Shown here: piece after piece, positions 52,011 to 63,970 of the stretch
Numbering within the stretch: position 1 is the stretch's first letter
How the letters are laid out: each line of letters opens with the position of its first letter
Assembly (NCBI RefSeq): GCF_020283565.1
Contig: NC_060064.1
Span: 16,016,337 to 16,080,336 of the forward strand
Reading direction: 5' to 3'
Source of the DNA: Trifolium pratense
Lineage: Eukaryota; Streptophyta; Magnoliopsida; Fabales; Fabaceae
DNA length: 64,000 nt
Position numbers and translations under genes: made by a program
The notes under the pieces: generated by a model
Database searches by the model: none
Seen by the model: only the letters and a program-made list of their open reading frames with translations
Told to the model about the DNA's origin: nothing

Positions 52011-53025
52011 TATGATAAAGACAGACTTATTTGTCTTTCTCTCTCATCTTCTCATTCAATATCATTCCTCATGCATTTGACATTTATTGTGATTAATAAA
52101 ATTAATGACAAAAAAAAAATGTCCAAAGTGTTGTTGAAAAACGAAAATGAATTAAGGTAGAAAAAATTGTCCAGTCCAACCCATTTGCATATTTTTTTGG
52201 CAACAAACTATCCAGTCTAGCCCATTAGCGTATTGATGTATAGCAGGTCTCAACTGATTTGATCGATATCCAAGTGATCTGCAAGAATGATCATTAATCT
52301 TACAATTAATTACCTTCCTAAAATTGATTTGTACCAACTGTAAAAATGTGTTCAACCATCCATATAGAATTTGCTGTAATATTCCCAAATTTGCTGTCGG
52401 AATTGATTATTAAAATATTCTCAAATTTGCTGTAATATTTCCATCATTAGTAGAGTTTATCCTTTCATTAAAGATAGTTATTCCAGATGTCTACTGGCAC
52501 AACAAACGCAGATCCTAAAAATTTGGCAATAAGTAACTCCATACACAATAAGAAAAAATTTCAATATAGTTAGTCAAGAATTATTTTTAAATTTTTTTAA
52601 TGTGATATACATTTTTTTTACGTAAAATTCAATATATATAATCATATTTTAAATATAATATAATAAAATGACTTTTAACATAGAAAGTTAAAAAATTATT
52701 CGTACACGTTTTTTTTTTTTACAATATTCAATAATTTCCTTCTTAAACTGGTTTCTACCACACATCCTAAAAGTTTGACAATATTAAATAATATTAAATA
52801 ATTTTCACAATAAACTGATTGATATCACAACAAATCTGGATCCTAAAAATTAGGCAATAAGTTATGCAGACACTAGAATTGCTCAACCTTTAACTCTATA
52901 TAAACGTGAAGAGTTAACAAACATTCTACATATGCTAGAACACTAGAATTGATATCACATACGTTTTTTATTTACTTACGTTTTTTATTCTTAAGCTTGC
53001 TACTTTTTTTTTTTTTTTCATTTTC

Positions 53026-53860
53026 CAATTTCCAATGCACAAAAACATGATACAATTTCTGAAATCTCACCTGCTAAGAAGAATTGGAACCTAATCGTCA
53101 AAGTCATTCGTCTTTGGTATGTCAAAGATATGGCGAAAGATAAACTGTAATTCTCACCCTGCGTCATTCCTTTCAAAGAATTATAGATCAGAAAATTTGG
53201 TCGGTAAGTATCAATTAAATTATAAATATAATTATACACTTTATATACAATTTGTTTATATGACGGAATTTGCTTGTGTGTTTAAGATGTAATTGGGATG
53301 TTGTCTAAAGTTGAATTTGAAGACGACTATTTCATTGAGGGTGAAATGAAAAAAGTTGTGTCAATGGAATTAGCAAATAATGAGTTTGTTTTTATCTCAA
53401 AAACTTATAATTTTGTAATATAGATATTTAATTAATGGATTCAAAATAATTATATATTTGTCTGTCTTTTTGGTTAGATATCGTTATAAGTGTATCCTAC
53501 ATGGAGATTTTGTTGACCAGCTGAGTGAGTTTTTACTATCTGAATCATCAGACAATGTCTGTGTTGCATTGTTCTTGGCAAGGTGAATTATTGGAAAGGT
53601 ATTACTACACCATTTCAAACATAATTTTTAAATTTAATTTCTTTCACAAGCCTAACGTATACAAACCTCAGGTATACCTATTATTCATAACTATGGGAAG
53701 TATACAAAGTTGGTATTCAATCCAATTACGACGCAGCTATAGGTTTAAAGCCAGACTTATTTGTTTTTCTCTCTCATCTTCTAATTCAATCTCATTCCTC
53801 ATGCATTTAGCATTTATTGTGATTAATAAAATTAATGACAACAAAAACATCCGTCCAAAG
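53026..53860 (+). pseudogene. RPA70-like (replication factor A1) 5' exons, copy 1
   Basis: Exon-like pieces: ~53034-53210 (ISEISPAKKNWNLIVKVIRL, WYVKDMAKDKL then stop), ~53286-53400 (DVIGMLSKVEFEDDYFIEGE, MKKVVSMELANNEFVFIS), ~53481-53600 (RYKCILHGDFVDQLSEFLLS, ESSDNVCVALF) and ~53668-53830 (YTKLVFNP). This matches the OB-fold DNA-binding domains of plant RPA large-subunit-like proteins (WNLIVRVVRLW; L.G.FVD.L; NV.V.....K; KL.FNP). A stop after MAKDKL, a missing start (AATGCACAAAAA for ATGGCACCAAAA) and a small deletion in the third piece show it is dead. Confidence 0.75.
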
Positions 53861-53929
53861 TGTTGTTGAAAAACGAAAATGAATTAAGGTAGAAAATCCG
53901 TCCAGTCTGGCTTAATTCATTTTCGTTTT

Positions 53930-54775
53930 TCAACAACACTTTGGACGGATTTTTTTTTTGTCATTAATTTTATTAATCACAATAAATGTCAAATGCATGA
54001 TGAATGAGATTGAATGAGAAGAGGAGAGAGAAAGACAAATAAGTCTGGCTTTAAATCTATAGTTGCGTCGTAATTTGGATTGAATACTAACTTTGTATAC
54101 TTCTCATAGCTATGAATAGTAGGTATACCTGAGGTTTGTATAGGTTAGGCTTGCGAAAAAAATTTAATTTAATAATTATGTTTGAAATTGTGTAGTAATA
54201 CCTTTCTAATAATTCATCTTTCCAAGAAACAATGTAACACAGACATTGTCTGACGATTCAGTTAGTAAAAACTCACTCAGCTGGTCAACAAAAGCTCCAT
54301 GTAGGATACACTTATAACGATATTTAATCAAAAAGACAAACAAATATATAATTATTTTGAATCCATTAATTAAATATCTCTATTACAAAATTATCAGTTT
54401 TTGTGATAAAAACAAACTTATTATTGGCTAATTCCATTGACACAACTTTTTTCATTTCACCCTCAATGAAATAGTCGTCTTCAAATTTAACATCCTAATT
54501 ACATCTTAAACACACAAGAAAACTCCTTTATATAAACAAATAGTATATAAAGTGTATAATTATATTTATAATTTAATTGATACTTACCGACCAAATTTTC
54601 TGATCTATAATTCTTTGAAAGGAATGACGCAAGGTGAGCATGGCAGTTTATCTTTCGCCATATCTTTGACATACCAAAGACGGACGACTCTGACGATTAG
54701 GTTCCAATTCTCCTTAGCAGGTGAGATTTCAGAAATTGTATCGTTTTTTGGTGCCATTGGAAATTGGAAAATGAA
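53930..54775 (-). pseudogene. RPA70-like 5' exons, copy 2 (inverted)
   Basis: On the minus strand the start is kept: MAPKNDTISEISPAKENWNL, IVRVVRLWYVKDMAKDKLPC, then PFKEL and a TAG. The next exons (~54490-54370, 54320-54220, 54130-54010) repeat DVxMLxKFEDDYFIEGEMKK, GAFVDQLSEFLLTESSDNVC and the KLVFNPN end. The premature stop after PFKEL is shared by all copies, so it arose before amplification. Confidence 0.72.
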
Positions 54776-55649
54776 AAAAAAAAAAAAAAAGTAGCAAGCT
54801 TAAGAATAAAAAGCGTAAGTAAATAAAAAACGTATGTGATATAAATTCTGGTGTTCTAGCAGATGTAGAATGTTTGTTAAGTCTTCACATTTATATAGAG
54901 TTAAGGGTTGAGCAATTCTAGTGTCTGCATAACTTATTGCCTAATTTTTAGGATCCGGATTTGTTGTGATATCAATCAGTTTATTGTGAAAATTATTTAA
55001 TATTATTTAATATCGTCAAACTTTTAGGATGTGTGGTAAAAATTAGTTTAGGAATGAAATTATAGAATATTGTAAAAAAAAAGTGTAAGAATAATTTTTT
55101 AACTTTCTCTGCTAAAAATCATTTTATTATATTATATTTAAAATATGAGTATATATATTGAATTCTTCGTAAAAAAAAAATGTATATCACATTAAAAAAA
55201 ATTAAAATAATTCTTGACTAAATATATTGAAAATTTTTCCTATTGTGTATGGAGTTACTTATTGCCTAATTTTTAGGATCTGTGTTTGTTGTGCCAATAG
55301 AAATCTGGAATAACTATCTTTAATGAAAGGATAAACTCTACTTATGATTCAAATTTGGGAATATTTTAATAATCAATTCCGACAGCAAATTTGGGAATAT
55401 TACAGCAAATTCTATATGGATGGTTGAACACATTTTTACAGTTGACAAAAATCAATTTTAGGAAGGTAATTAATTGCAAGATTAATGGTCATTCTTGCAG
55501 ATCATTTGGATATCGAGCAAATCAGTTGAGACCTGCTATACATCAATACACTAATGGGTTGTACTGGATAGTTTGTTGCCAAAAAAATATGCAAATGGGC
55601 TGGACTGGATAGTTTTTTCTACCTTAATTCATTTTCGTTTTTCAACAAC

Positions 55650-56475
55650 ACTTTGGACGGATTTTTTTTGTCATTAATTTTATTAATCACAATAAATGTC
55701 AAATGCATGATGAATGAGATTGAATGAGAAGAGGAGAGAGAAAGACAAATAAGTCTGGCTTTAAATCTATAGTTGCGTCGTAATTTGGATTGAATACTAA
55801 CTTTGTATACTTCCCATAGTTATGAATAGTAGGTCTGAGGTTTGTATAGGTTAGGCTTGCGAAAAAAATTTAATTTAATAATTATGTTTGAAATTGTGTA
55901 GTAATACCTTTCCAATAATTCATTTTTCCAAGAAACAATGTAACACAGACATTGTCTGACGATTCAGTTAGTAAAAACTCACTCAGCTGGTCAACAAAAG
56001 CTCCATGTAGGATACACTTATAACGATATTTAATAAAAAAGACAGACAAATATATAATTATTTTGAATCCATTAATTAAATATCTCTATTACAAAATTAT
56101 CAGTTTTTGTGATAAAAACAAACTTATTATTGGCTAATTCCATTGACACAACTTTTTTCATTTCACCCTCAATGAAATAGTCGTCTTCAAATTTAACATC
56201 CCAATTACATCTTAAACACACAAGAAAATTCCTTCATATAAACAAATAGTATATAAAGTGTATAATTATATTTATAATTTAATTGGTACTTACCGACCAA
56301 ATTTTCTGATCTATAATTCTTTGAAAGGAATGACGCAAGGTGAGAATGGCAGTTTATCTTTCGCCATATCTTTGGCATACCAAAGACGGACGACTCTGGC
56401 AATTAGGTTCTAATTCTCCTTAGCAGGTGAGATTTCAGAAATTGTATCGTTTTTTGGTGCCATTGGAAATTGGAA
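55650..56475 (-). pseudogene. RPA70-like 5' exons, copy 3 (inverted)
   Basis: The minus strand begins MAPKNDTISEISPAKEN and then LELNCQSRPSLVCQRYGER-type frame noise around the shared stop, followed by the DVIGMLNLKTTISLRVK-region exon, the YRYKCILHGAFVDQLSEFLL exon and the last exon ending at 55690. It differs from copy 2 by a few per cent at most by eye, the closest pair in the array. Confidence 0.7.
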
Positions 56476-58424
56476 AATGAAAAAAAAAAAAAAAAAAAAA
56501 GTAGCAAGCTTAAGAATAAAAAGCGTAAGTAAATAAGAAACGTATGTGATATCAATTCTAGTGTTCTAGCAGATGTAGAATGTTTGTTAAGTCTTCACGT
56601 TTATATAGAGTTGAGGGTTGAGCAATTCTAGTGTCTGCATAACTTATTGCCTAATTTTTAGGATCCGGATTTGTTGTGATATCAATCAGTTTATTGTGAA
56701 AATTATTTATGTTATTTAATATCGTCAAACTTTTAGGATGTGTGGTAGAAATCAGTTTAGGAAGGAAATTATTGAATATTGTAAAAAAAAAAATGTAAGA
56801 ATAATTTTTTAACTTTCTCTGTTAAAAATCATTTTACTATATTATATTTAAAATATGAGTATATATATTGAATTTTTCATAAAAAAAATGTATATCACAT
56901 TAAAAAAAAATTAAAATAATTCTTGACTAAATATATTGAAAATTTTTCCTATTGTGTTTGGAGTTACTTATTGCCTAATTTTTAGGATCTGTGTTTGTTT
57001 TGCCAATAGAAATCTGGAATAACTATCTTTAATGAAAGGATAAACTCTACTTATGATGGAATATATTACAGCAAATTTGGGAATATTTTAATAATCAATT
57101 CGGACAGCAAATTTGGGAATATTACAGCAAATTCTATATGGATGGTTGAACACATTTTTACGGTTGGCACAAATCAATTTTAGGCATGTAATTAATTGTA
57201 AGATTAATGGTCATTCTTGCAGATCATTTGGATATCGATCAAATCAGTTGAGACCTGCTATACATCAATACGCTAATGTGCTGGATTGAATAGTTTGTTG
57301 CCAAAAAAATATGCAAATGGGCTGGACTGGACAGTTTTTTCTACCATAACTCATTTTAGTTTTTCAACAACACTTTGGACGTATTCTTTTTCCATTAATT
57401 TTATTAATCACAATAAATGCCAAATGCATGAGGAATGAGATTGAATGAAAAGAGGAGAGAGAAAGATAAATAAGTCTAGCTTTAAATTTATAGTTGCGTC
57501 GTAATTTGGATCGAATACCAACTTTGTATACTTCCCATAGTTATGAACAGTAGGTATAAAAACTATCTAGTCCATTTGCATATTTTTTTGGCAACAAACT
57601 ATCCAGTACAGCCCATTAGCGTATGGATGTATAGCAGGTCTCAACTGATTTGATTGATATCCAAATGATCTGCAAGAATGACCATTAATCTTGCAATTAA
57701 TTACCTTCATAAAATTGATTTGTGCCAACTGTAAATATGTGCTCAACCATCCATATAGAATTTCCTGTAATATTCCCAAATTTGTTGTCGGAATTGATTA
57801 TTAAAATATTCCCAAATTTGCTGTAATATTTCCATCATTAGTAGAGTTTATCCTTTCATTAAAGATAGTTATTCCAGATTTCTATTGGCAAAACAAACAC
57901 AGATCCTAAAAATTAGGCAATAAGTAACTCCATACACAATAGGAAAAAATTCAATATATTTAGTCAAGAATTATTTTAAATATTTTTTAAGGTGATATAC
58001 ATTTTTTTTACGAAAAATTCAATATATATACTCATATTTTAAATATAATATAATAAAATGATTTTTAACAGAGAAAGTTAAAAAATTATTCGTACACGTT
58101 TTTTTTTTTACAATATTCAATAATTTCCTTCCTAAACTGATTTCTACCACACATCCTAAAATTTTGACAATATTAAATAATATTAAATAATTTTCACAAT
58201 AAACTAATTGATATCACAACAAATCCGGATCCTAAAAATTAAGCAATAAGTTATGCAGACACTAGAATTGCTCAATCCTTAACTCTATATAAACGTGAAG
58301 ACTTAACAAACATTCTACATCTGCTAGAACACTAGAATTGATATCACATACGTTTTTTATTTACTTACGTTTTTTATTACGATTTTTATTCTTAAGCTTG
58401 CTACTTTTTTTTTCATTTTGCAAT

Positions 58425-59230
58425 TTCCAATGACACCAAAACTAGATACAATTTCTGAAATCTCACATGCTAAGGAGAATTGGAACCTAATCGTCAGAGT
58501 CATCCGTCTTTGGTATGTAAAAGATATGGCGAAAGATAAACTGTCATTCTTACCTTGCGTCATTCCTTTCAAAGAATTATAGATTAGAAATTTGGTCAGT
58601 AAGTATCAATTAAATTATAAATATAATTATACACTTTATATATTGTTTGTTTATATGACGGAATTTGCTTGTGTGTTTAAGATGTAATTGGGATGTTGTC
58701 TAAAGTTGAATTTGAAAACAACTATTTCATTGAGGGTGAAATGAAAAAAGTTGTGTCAATGAAATTAGCCAATAATGAGTTTGTTTTTATCTCAAAAACT
58801 TATAATTTTGTAATAGAGATATTTAATTAATGGATTCAAAATAATTATATATTTGTCTTTCTTTTTGGTTAGATATCGTTATAAGTGTATCCTACATGGA
58901 GCTTTTGTTGACCAGCTGAGTGGGTTTTTACTATCTGAATCGTCAGACAATGTCTGTGTTGCTTTGTTTCTTGGCAAGGTGAATTATTGGAAAGGTATTA
59001 CTACACCATTTCTAACATAATTTTTAAATTTAATTTCTTTCGCAAGCTTAACCTATACAAACCTCAGGTATACCTACTGTTCATAACTATGGAAAGTATA
59101 CAAAGTTGATATTCAATCCAAATTACGACGCAGCTATAGATTTAAAGCCAGACCTATTTGTCTTTCTCTCTCCTCTTCTCATTCAATCTCATTCCTCATG
59201 CATTTGACATTTATTGTGATTAATAAAATT
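58425..59230 (+). pseudogene. RPA70-like 5' exons, copy 4 (direct)
   Basis: Exon pieces: 58431 on (MTPKLDTISEISHAKENWNL, IVRVIRLWYVKDMAKDKLSF, stop after PFKEL), ~58681-58795 (DVIGMLSKVEFENNYFIEGE), ~58875-58992 (RYKCILHGAFVDQLSGFLLS, ESSDNVCVALFLGKVNYWKG, then GTATTA) and ~59068-59230 (VHNYGKYTKLIFNPNYDAAI, DLKPDLFVFLSLLFSFNLIP). This copy best shows the RPA reading NVCVALFLGKVNYWKG and NYGKYTKLIFNPNY. It is nearest to the 3' exons at 59.76 kb, so it may be the original gene's 5' part. Confidence 0.75.
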
Positions 59231-59755
59231 AATGACAAAAAAAAAATCCGTCCAAAGTGATGTTGAAAAACGAAAATGAATTAAAGTAGAAAAAACTGTC
59301 CAGTCCAACCCATTTGCATTTTTTTTTGCAACAAACTATCCAGTACAGCCCATTAGTGTATTGATGTATAGCAGGTCTCAACTGATTTGATCAATATCCA
59401 AGTGATCTGCAAGAATGACCATTAATCTTGCAATTAATTACCTTCCTAAAATTGATTTGTGCCAATTGTAAAAATGTGCTCAACCATCCATATAGAATTT
59501 GCTGTAATATTCCCAAATTTGCTGTCGGAATTTATTATTAAAATATTCCCAAATTTGCTGTAATATTTCCATCATTAGTAAAGTTTATCCTTTCATTAAA
59601 GATAGTTATTCGTGATTTCTACTGGCACAACAAACACAAATCCTAAAAATTAGGCAATAAGTAACTCCATACATAATAGGAAAAAAATTTCAATATATTT
59701 AGTCAAGATTTATTTTTAAATTTTTTTAATGTGATATACATTTTTTTTACGAAAG

Positions 59756-60341
59756 TGGTATCTATCCTGTGTATGCAATATGAAAGTGATTCCTGACGAT
59801 CACAGGTATTATTGTGAGCGGTGTAATAGGCATGTTTTAATGGTGTAATTTTTCAAAACATACTAATAGCAAAGTTGCGATTTTAAATGGTTGCGCGCAT
59901 GACTTATAATTAGTTTTCTGTACTGTCTACTTATAGATATATGATAAGGCTTTGTGTGAGTGACCCCACGGGATCGGCTACATTTGTAATGCATGATCGT
60001 ATGGCGGCAGAATTTTTTTGAATGTCATGTAGTCAAATGCTGAAATATGATGGAAAGGTGAGAGAAATTATAAAAAATGAAAAAGTTGCATTGGACATAT
60101 ACCACTAAAAACAATTGTTTGTTTTTTAATCTAATTACGTCAATATTTTTGTTATATATAGGATGCAGTGTCTGCCTATGTACCTGAGTCATTTTCAAAT
60201 ATGGTGGGGAAATGCTATTTATTCATGATTTTTACCAAAGTAAGTGCAGAAGATGATGCTGACAAGTATTATTCAGTTTCGAAAGCCACAGACGATGATG
60301 CACTCATTCAATCATTCAAACGTCTTCAGTCTATAGAATAG
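59756..60341 (+). pseudogene. RPA70-like 3' exons (zinc ribbon and C-terminal OB fold)
   Basis: Three exon pieces: 59756-59850 (WYLSCVCNMKVIPDDHRYYC, ERCNRHVLMV then stop), ~59935-60060 (RYMIRLCVSDPTGSATFVMH, DRMAAEFF, with a frameshift before CSQMLKYDGK) and 60162-60341 (DAVSAYVPESFSNMVGKCYL, FMIFTKVSAEDDADKYYSVS, FKRLQSIE, stop). The Cx1C...CxxC cysteines and DPTGSATFVMHDR belong to the C-terminal domain F-type region of RPA large subunits, which in RPA70 joins the other subunits and binds ssDNA. A partial repeat unit is fused directly before the first piece, replacing the usual middle exons. It is a disrupted gene, though the last exon is clean. Confidence 0.8.
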
Positions 60342-62622
60342 TAATGCCGCTAGTTTGATTTTCTTCAATTCTCAAAACTGGGGTTTGAAGATTATTTTTG
60401 TTTGTGATAAAGTTTTAATTGTCGAGTGTTTTCATATTATTTCAGTATATGAACGATGCACCTAAACCATTTTACCAATTTCAGATGGTTCATATCATAA
60501 GATAGTTTTTAATTTTTTATTTAATATATAAAATTTGAGTTTGAAATCTGAATCGTCTGATCTTGATCGAAAGGCTTTAAGAGCACCGACTTTATGGGTT
60601 TTTGACTGTACCGAATTTGAATCCCATAAAATTTAGCTAGAAAATGTGAAAGAATTCAACTAAAATTAATAAAAGGTTAGTGTTTGAAAAAATCAAGTAC
60701 CGAATTTGATTAAAGATAAAGTCTAACTAAAGTTTATAAAGAGTGACACCCCTTATCTTATAAGTCGGTTTTATAAGGTTGAATTAGGCTTAACTCTCAA
60801 TTATAACATGATATCATAGTGTATTGTTTCGGGTCACACACTATTTATATACACACACAAAGTCCAATAGTGTTAGGTGTGAGAGGATATATATATATAT
60901 ATTGGAAAAACGAAATCCCATATTGATTAAAGATAAAACCTTACTATAATTTATAGAGAGTCTCACCTTACGAGTCCGTTTTATAAAGTTGAGTTAAGCC
61001 CAACTCCAAATACTAACTATGTTTTGGTGCAAAATACAGAATTAAACATTCAAGATGATCAAAATAGAAATAAATAGAAAAGTAAGTTTAATTTTCAAAA
61101 GTTCCTGTGAACAGTGCACACTCTTATCTGCCATAGTGGAGAATGGTTTAAGCAAACAGACAAAAAAACATCACTATTAAATCTCATGCATATTATGCCA
61201 TGGTATTTTTCACTGTTAGACAAAAGAAAAATGTCACCTACCCAATAATTCCATAATTAATTGGAGCAACATGCATGTCATCATATTATATATGCACGCG
61301 GTTGGTTTTATAAATAGTAATATAATATGTATAGAAGATACAGTCATATTTGAATGGAAGAAAATTTGTACTTGGAAAATAGCACAAAAAGTCAACTAAA
61401 GTTACTTATTTCATAGAAAAAACCTTCCAAAAGGATTAGGTCATGTTAGAGGAAGAAATCAATCTCAACATCTAGTGAAATTAAAGCCTTGGATGGAGGA
61501 GTTTGTATGAAAGAATTTTTTTAAAATTATAAATTACAGTATAATCTATATATTAATGATGCAACGTATTTACTCATTTTTTAATGATTAATTTCTGTCG
61601 AGGAGCTTGATTGACTATTTTTAGTGAGATATTTTGATCTCTATTTTTCTTTATTCACAAGAGGCAAATTAAAAATTTTATTTCAAATTAAAAGATTTGA
61701 GTTTAATTTTTGTTTTTTTTTCTTCCACCACTAGTATTTGGTCCACTTGACCACCTAATTTAGTTCGGAGATCGATCCTGCCATTAAGTGATTTCAGGCT
61801 TTCGCAATTTAAGTTTAGTTTTACTCTAACGTACCATCGGTTGCATGAAAGATTTAGAAACAAAAGAAAATATTATATACAAGAAAATATTGACTGAGCA
61901 CCTAAATGACTTAAACTAACATATATTATTTTCTTAGGAAAAATTGTATATTAATTTTATACAATCCCACCAAACACTCCCACGTGCATCATTCAACTTA
62001 ATTGTCCAATTCAACATTCATAATATCTTAACTATGTATTCAAGTTAGTCAAGTTGCTTTATGTCATTCGTGCATGTGTATTTCTCTTCTTCTTCTTTTT
62101 TTAAAGAATATTATATTTGGCTATCATACGTGTCGTTTTGTTGTGTATAGATAATAGAAAGTTTTGAAACATAATAAGTAAAATAGATTAAAGAAAAGAG
62201 TGATGAAAATTCATGCATAAATACCTTGAAATAATTCTTTTGTGACTATATAAAAAGAGAGACAAGCTTAGTATTTACGTTTCAACTAATTATTCATTAC
62301 ATGATAGAAATATAATTAGGAAAGAAGGAACATTAAGCTATCTATCTATAGTTAGCTCTTGCATTTCTCATGAACTGTGGAGTCGTGTTGGGTTTCTATT
62401 GTTGGGGTTGGGAGTTCTTAACTGCCCTTCTTCTCTTCTCTTCTCTCTTCTTCTATCAATCTTAAATATTTTCATTACCTTCTATATTAATTAATTAATT
62501 AATTAGTACTCTCTTATATATATATATTCTCATCTTCATATTTCTTATAAGAAACAAATTTTCTCTTACACATATATACAAAGTTGCTAGAGAAATATTA
62601 ATTCAAATACAAAAAAAAAAAA
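60342..62622. other. Intergenic region upstream of HSFB3
   Basis: 60700-61010 has a repeated patch (ATTAAAGATAAA..TTTATAAAGAGTGACACC..TTATAAGTCGGTTTTATAA at ~60710 and ATTGATTAAAGATAAAACC..GAGTCCGTTTTATAAAG at ~60923), a common legume dispersed repeat also glimpsed at 35.6 kb. The 500 bp before 62623 contain CT-rich leader-like DNA (TTCTTCTCTTCTCTTCTCTC, 62430-62450) and the TATA run. No further gene. Confidence 0.55.
62513..62528 (+). promoter_or_regulatory. Probable TATA box of HSFB3
   Basis: CTTATATATATATATTCTC, about 100 bp before the ATG at 62623. Confidence 0.5.
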
Positions 62623-62865
62623 ATGGAAGGAGTAGTGATTAGTGAGAAGGGATTGTTGGAATGTGGAAGAAAGTGCACTCCATCACCTTTCTTGTTGAAG
62701 ACATATATGTTGGTGGAGGATCTGGCCACCGATGATGTGATATCATGGAACGAAGAAGGAACGGCGTTCGTGGTGTGGCAACCGGCGGAATTTGCTCGTG
62801 ATCTTCTGCCAACACTCTTCAAGCATAGCAATTTCTCTAGCTTTGTACGCCAGCTCAATACCTAT
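62623..62865 (+). CDS. HSFB3: Heat shock transcription factor class B (HSFB3-like), exon 1, gene continues past the window
   Basis: Exon 1 gives 81 codons in phase 0. A short N-terminus ([20 protein letters not shown]) is followed by most of the HSF DNA-binding domain: [60 protein letters not shown]. It stops at the invariant Tyr of QLNTYGFRK, where plant HSF genes carry their conserved intron; the donor GTACGT follows at 62866. The recognition helix [12 protein letters not shown] is intact. [21 protein letters not shown] and [10 protein letters not shown] point to subclass B3 rather than B4 (which has NYFKHNNF). Exon 2 with the remaining DNA-binding domain and oligomerisation region is not in the remaining 1.1 kb, so the intron is long. 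Class B factors usually act as repressors or co-regulators of heat-stress genes. Confidence 0.9.
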
Positions 62866-63104
62866 GTACGTATATTTACATCTATTGATTTTGTTAATTA
62901 GATTCACTTGTCTCATTTTCTAGATATCATTTTTTTTTCTTGTCCTTTAATCCTGTAATAAAATAAAAATAACCATCTTATTATAAAAAAAAATTACAAC
63001 CAAGAAAAGTAATATATATTAATTTTAAGGACATGTTTTTATTAATAGAAGAAAAATATATCATTCCATATTGATGGTATATTTAATTTTTTGGTATTAA
63101 GAAT

Positions 63105-63195
63105 TATTCTCACCAGAAATTGAACTCGGATTCTCCCGAATAATTTGTCCTTTGGAGAGCTCGTTAACTACTTGAGCTCAGATTCTCCCGAACGA
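63105..63195 (-). mobile_element. tRNA-derived SINE fragment in HSFB3 intron
   Basis: On the minus strand, GAGCTCAAGTAGTTAACGAG (A-box like) lies before GAATCCGAGTTCAATTTC (B-box like). A duplicated CAGATTCTCCCGAA/CGGATTCTCCCGAA word occurs on the plus strand at 63130 and 63180. Confidence 0.55.
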
Positions 63196-63844
63196 TTTAT
63201 TATGGTATATTTAGACGAAATTTAAATTAATACTTTAATAAAATTTACTTAAAAACCATGTTGCAAATAGTGTGAATATGAATTCCCCAAATTTGAAATA
63301 ATAAATAGAGAAAATAATAGATAGTTTGACGACGTAAAGTTTTGTTAAGAAAAAGATAGAAGAAGAAAAAAAGCATTCATTTTCTTGAGTATGAAACAGG
63401 TTAACAATATCTGTTTGACCTAGTTTAGGTTTTCTTAATAAATGAAGTAATTGATAGTGTAAAATATGTTGCCTCTATTCAATACCCAACCATCTTAGTT
63501 TACTCTTACTTAGACACAACCCTAAATATTTTTCATTTAGGCACACATACAAAAATAAATAAAAAATAATAAAAAAGATGATTAAATGATGTCATATGAT
63601 GTGACTAATCTATTTTGCATTTAATTTTTTTCAATTGTGTATATGTGCCCAAATATTTTTTATTTGAGTACGTGCCTAGGAAAGAATTGGCCAAGTTTCA
63701 TACCTTAAATTCAAACTATTACAAGTCAAAGCACATAGAAGTTCAATGTTAGTGTGCTATATGACTTAGTCAACGAAAAATATCTGTTTTTATTTATTTA
63801 TAAGAAAAACAAATTATATCAATAATATTAAATATAAGTACACT

Positions 63845-63970
63845 AATGTCCCATAGGACGGGTAAAAATGCCGAAATTGTTAGGCCGGACGTTGTGACCC
63901 AGGTTCGAACCCGGAATTTCACAATTATATGTGAGTTTAATTTCAGTGGGTGACCATTTCATCTAAGACA
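63845..63970 (+). mobile_element. tRNA-derived SINE, 3' part
   Basis: Carries a strong B box (AGGTTCGAACCCGGAATTTC at 63901-63920) and a body 'gtgagtttaatttcagtgggtgaccatttcatcta' followed by an A-rich end (63966-63975), typical of a legume SINE family. Confidence 0.65.

Larger units (their letters stand above)
52010..59755. repeat. Direct/inverted array of a ~1.73 kb unit carrying RPA70-like exons
   Basis: Unit order is direct (52.01-53.90 kb), inverted (53.91-55.64), inverted (55.64-57.55), direct (57.56-59.29) and a partial direct copy (59.29-59.755). Units share marker words such as TCCAGTCCAACCCATTTGCA, CAACTGATTTGATCGATATC, AGATAGTTATTCC and CTAAAAATTAGGCAATAAGT. Turn-round points are at ~53900 (GAATTAAGGTAGAAAATCCG | CTTAATTCATTTTCG) and ~57555. 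Units differ by scattered substitutions and small indels, so the array is old to middle-aged. Each full unit includes exons 1-4 of a replication protein A large-subunit-like gene. Confidence 0.88.

Noticed and set aside
52152..52388. Recurring frames MGILQQILYGWLN... in the RPA array (also 55391, 57567)
   Set aside because: They recur because the DNA unit is repeated; each has different truncations and no conserved domain, and they lie between exon 4 and exon 1 of adjacent RPA units.
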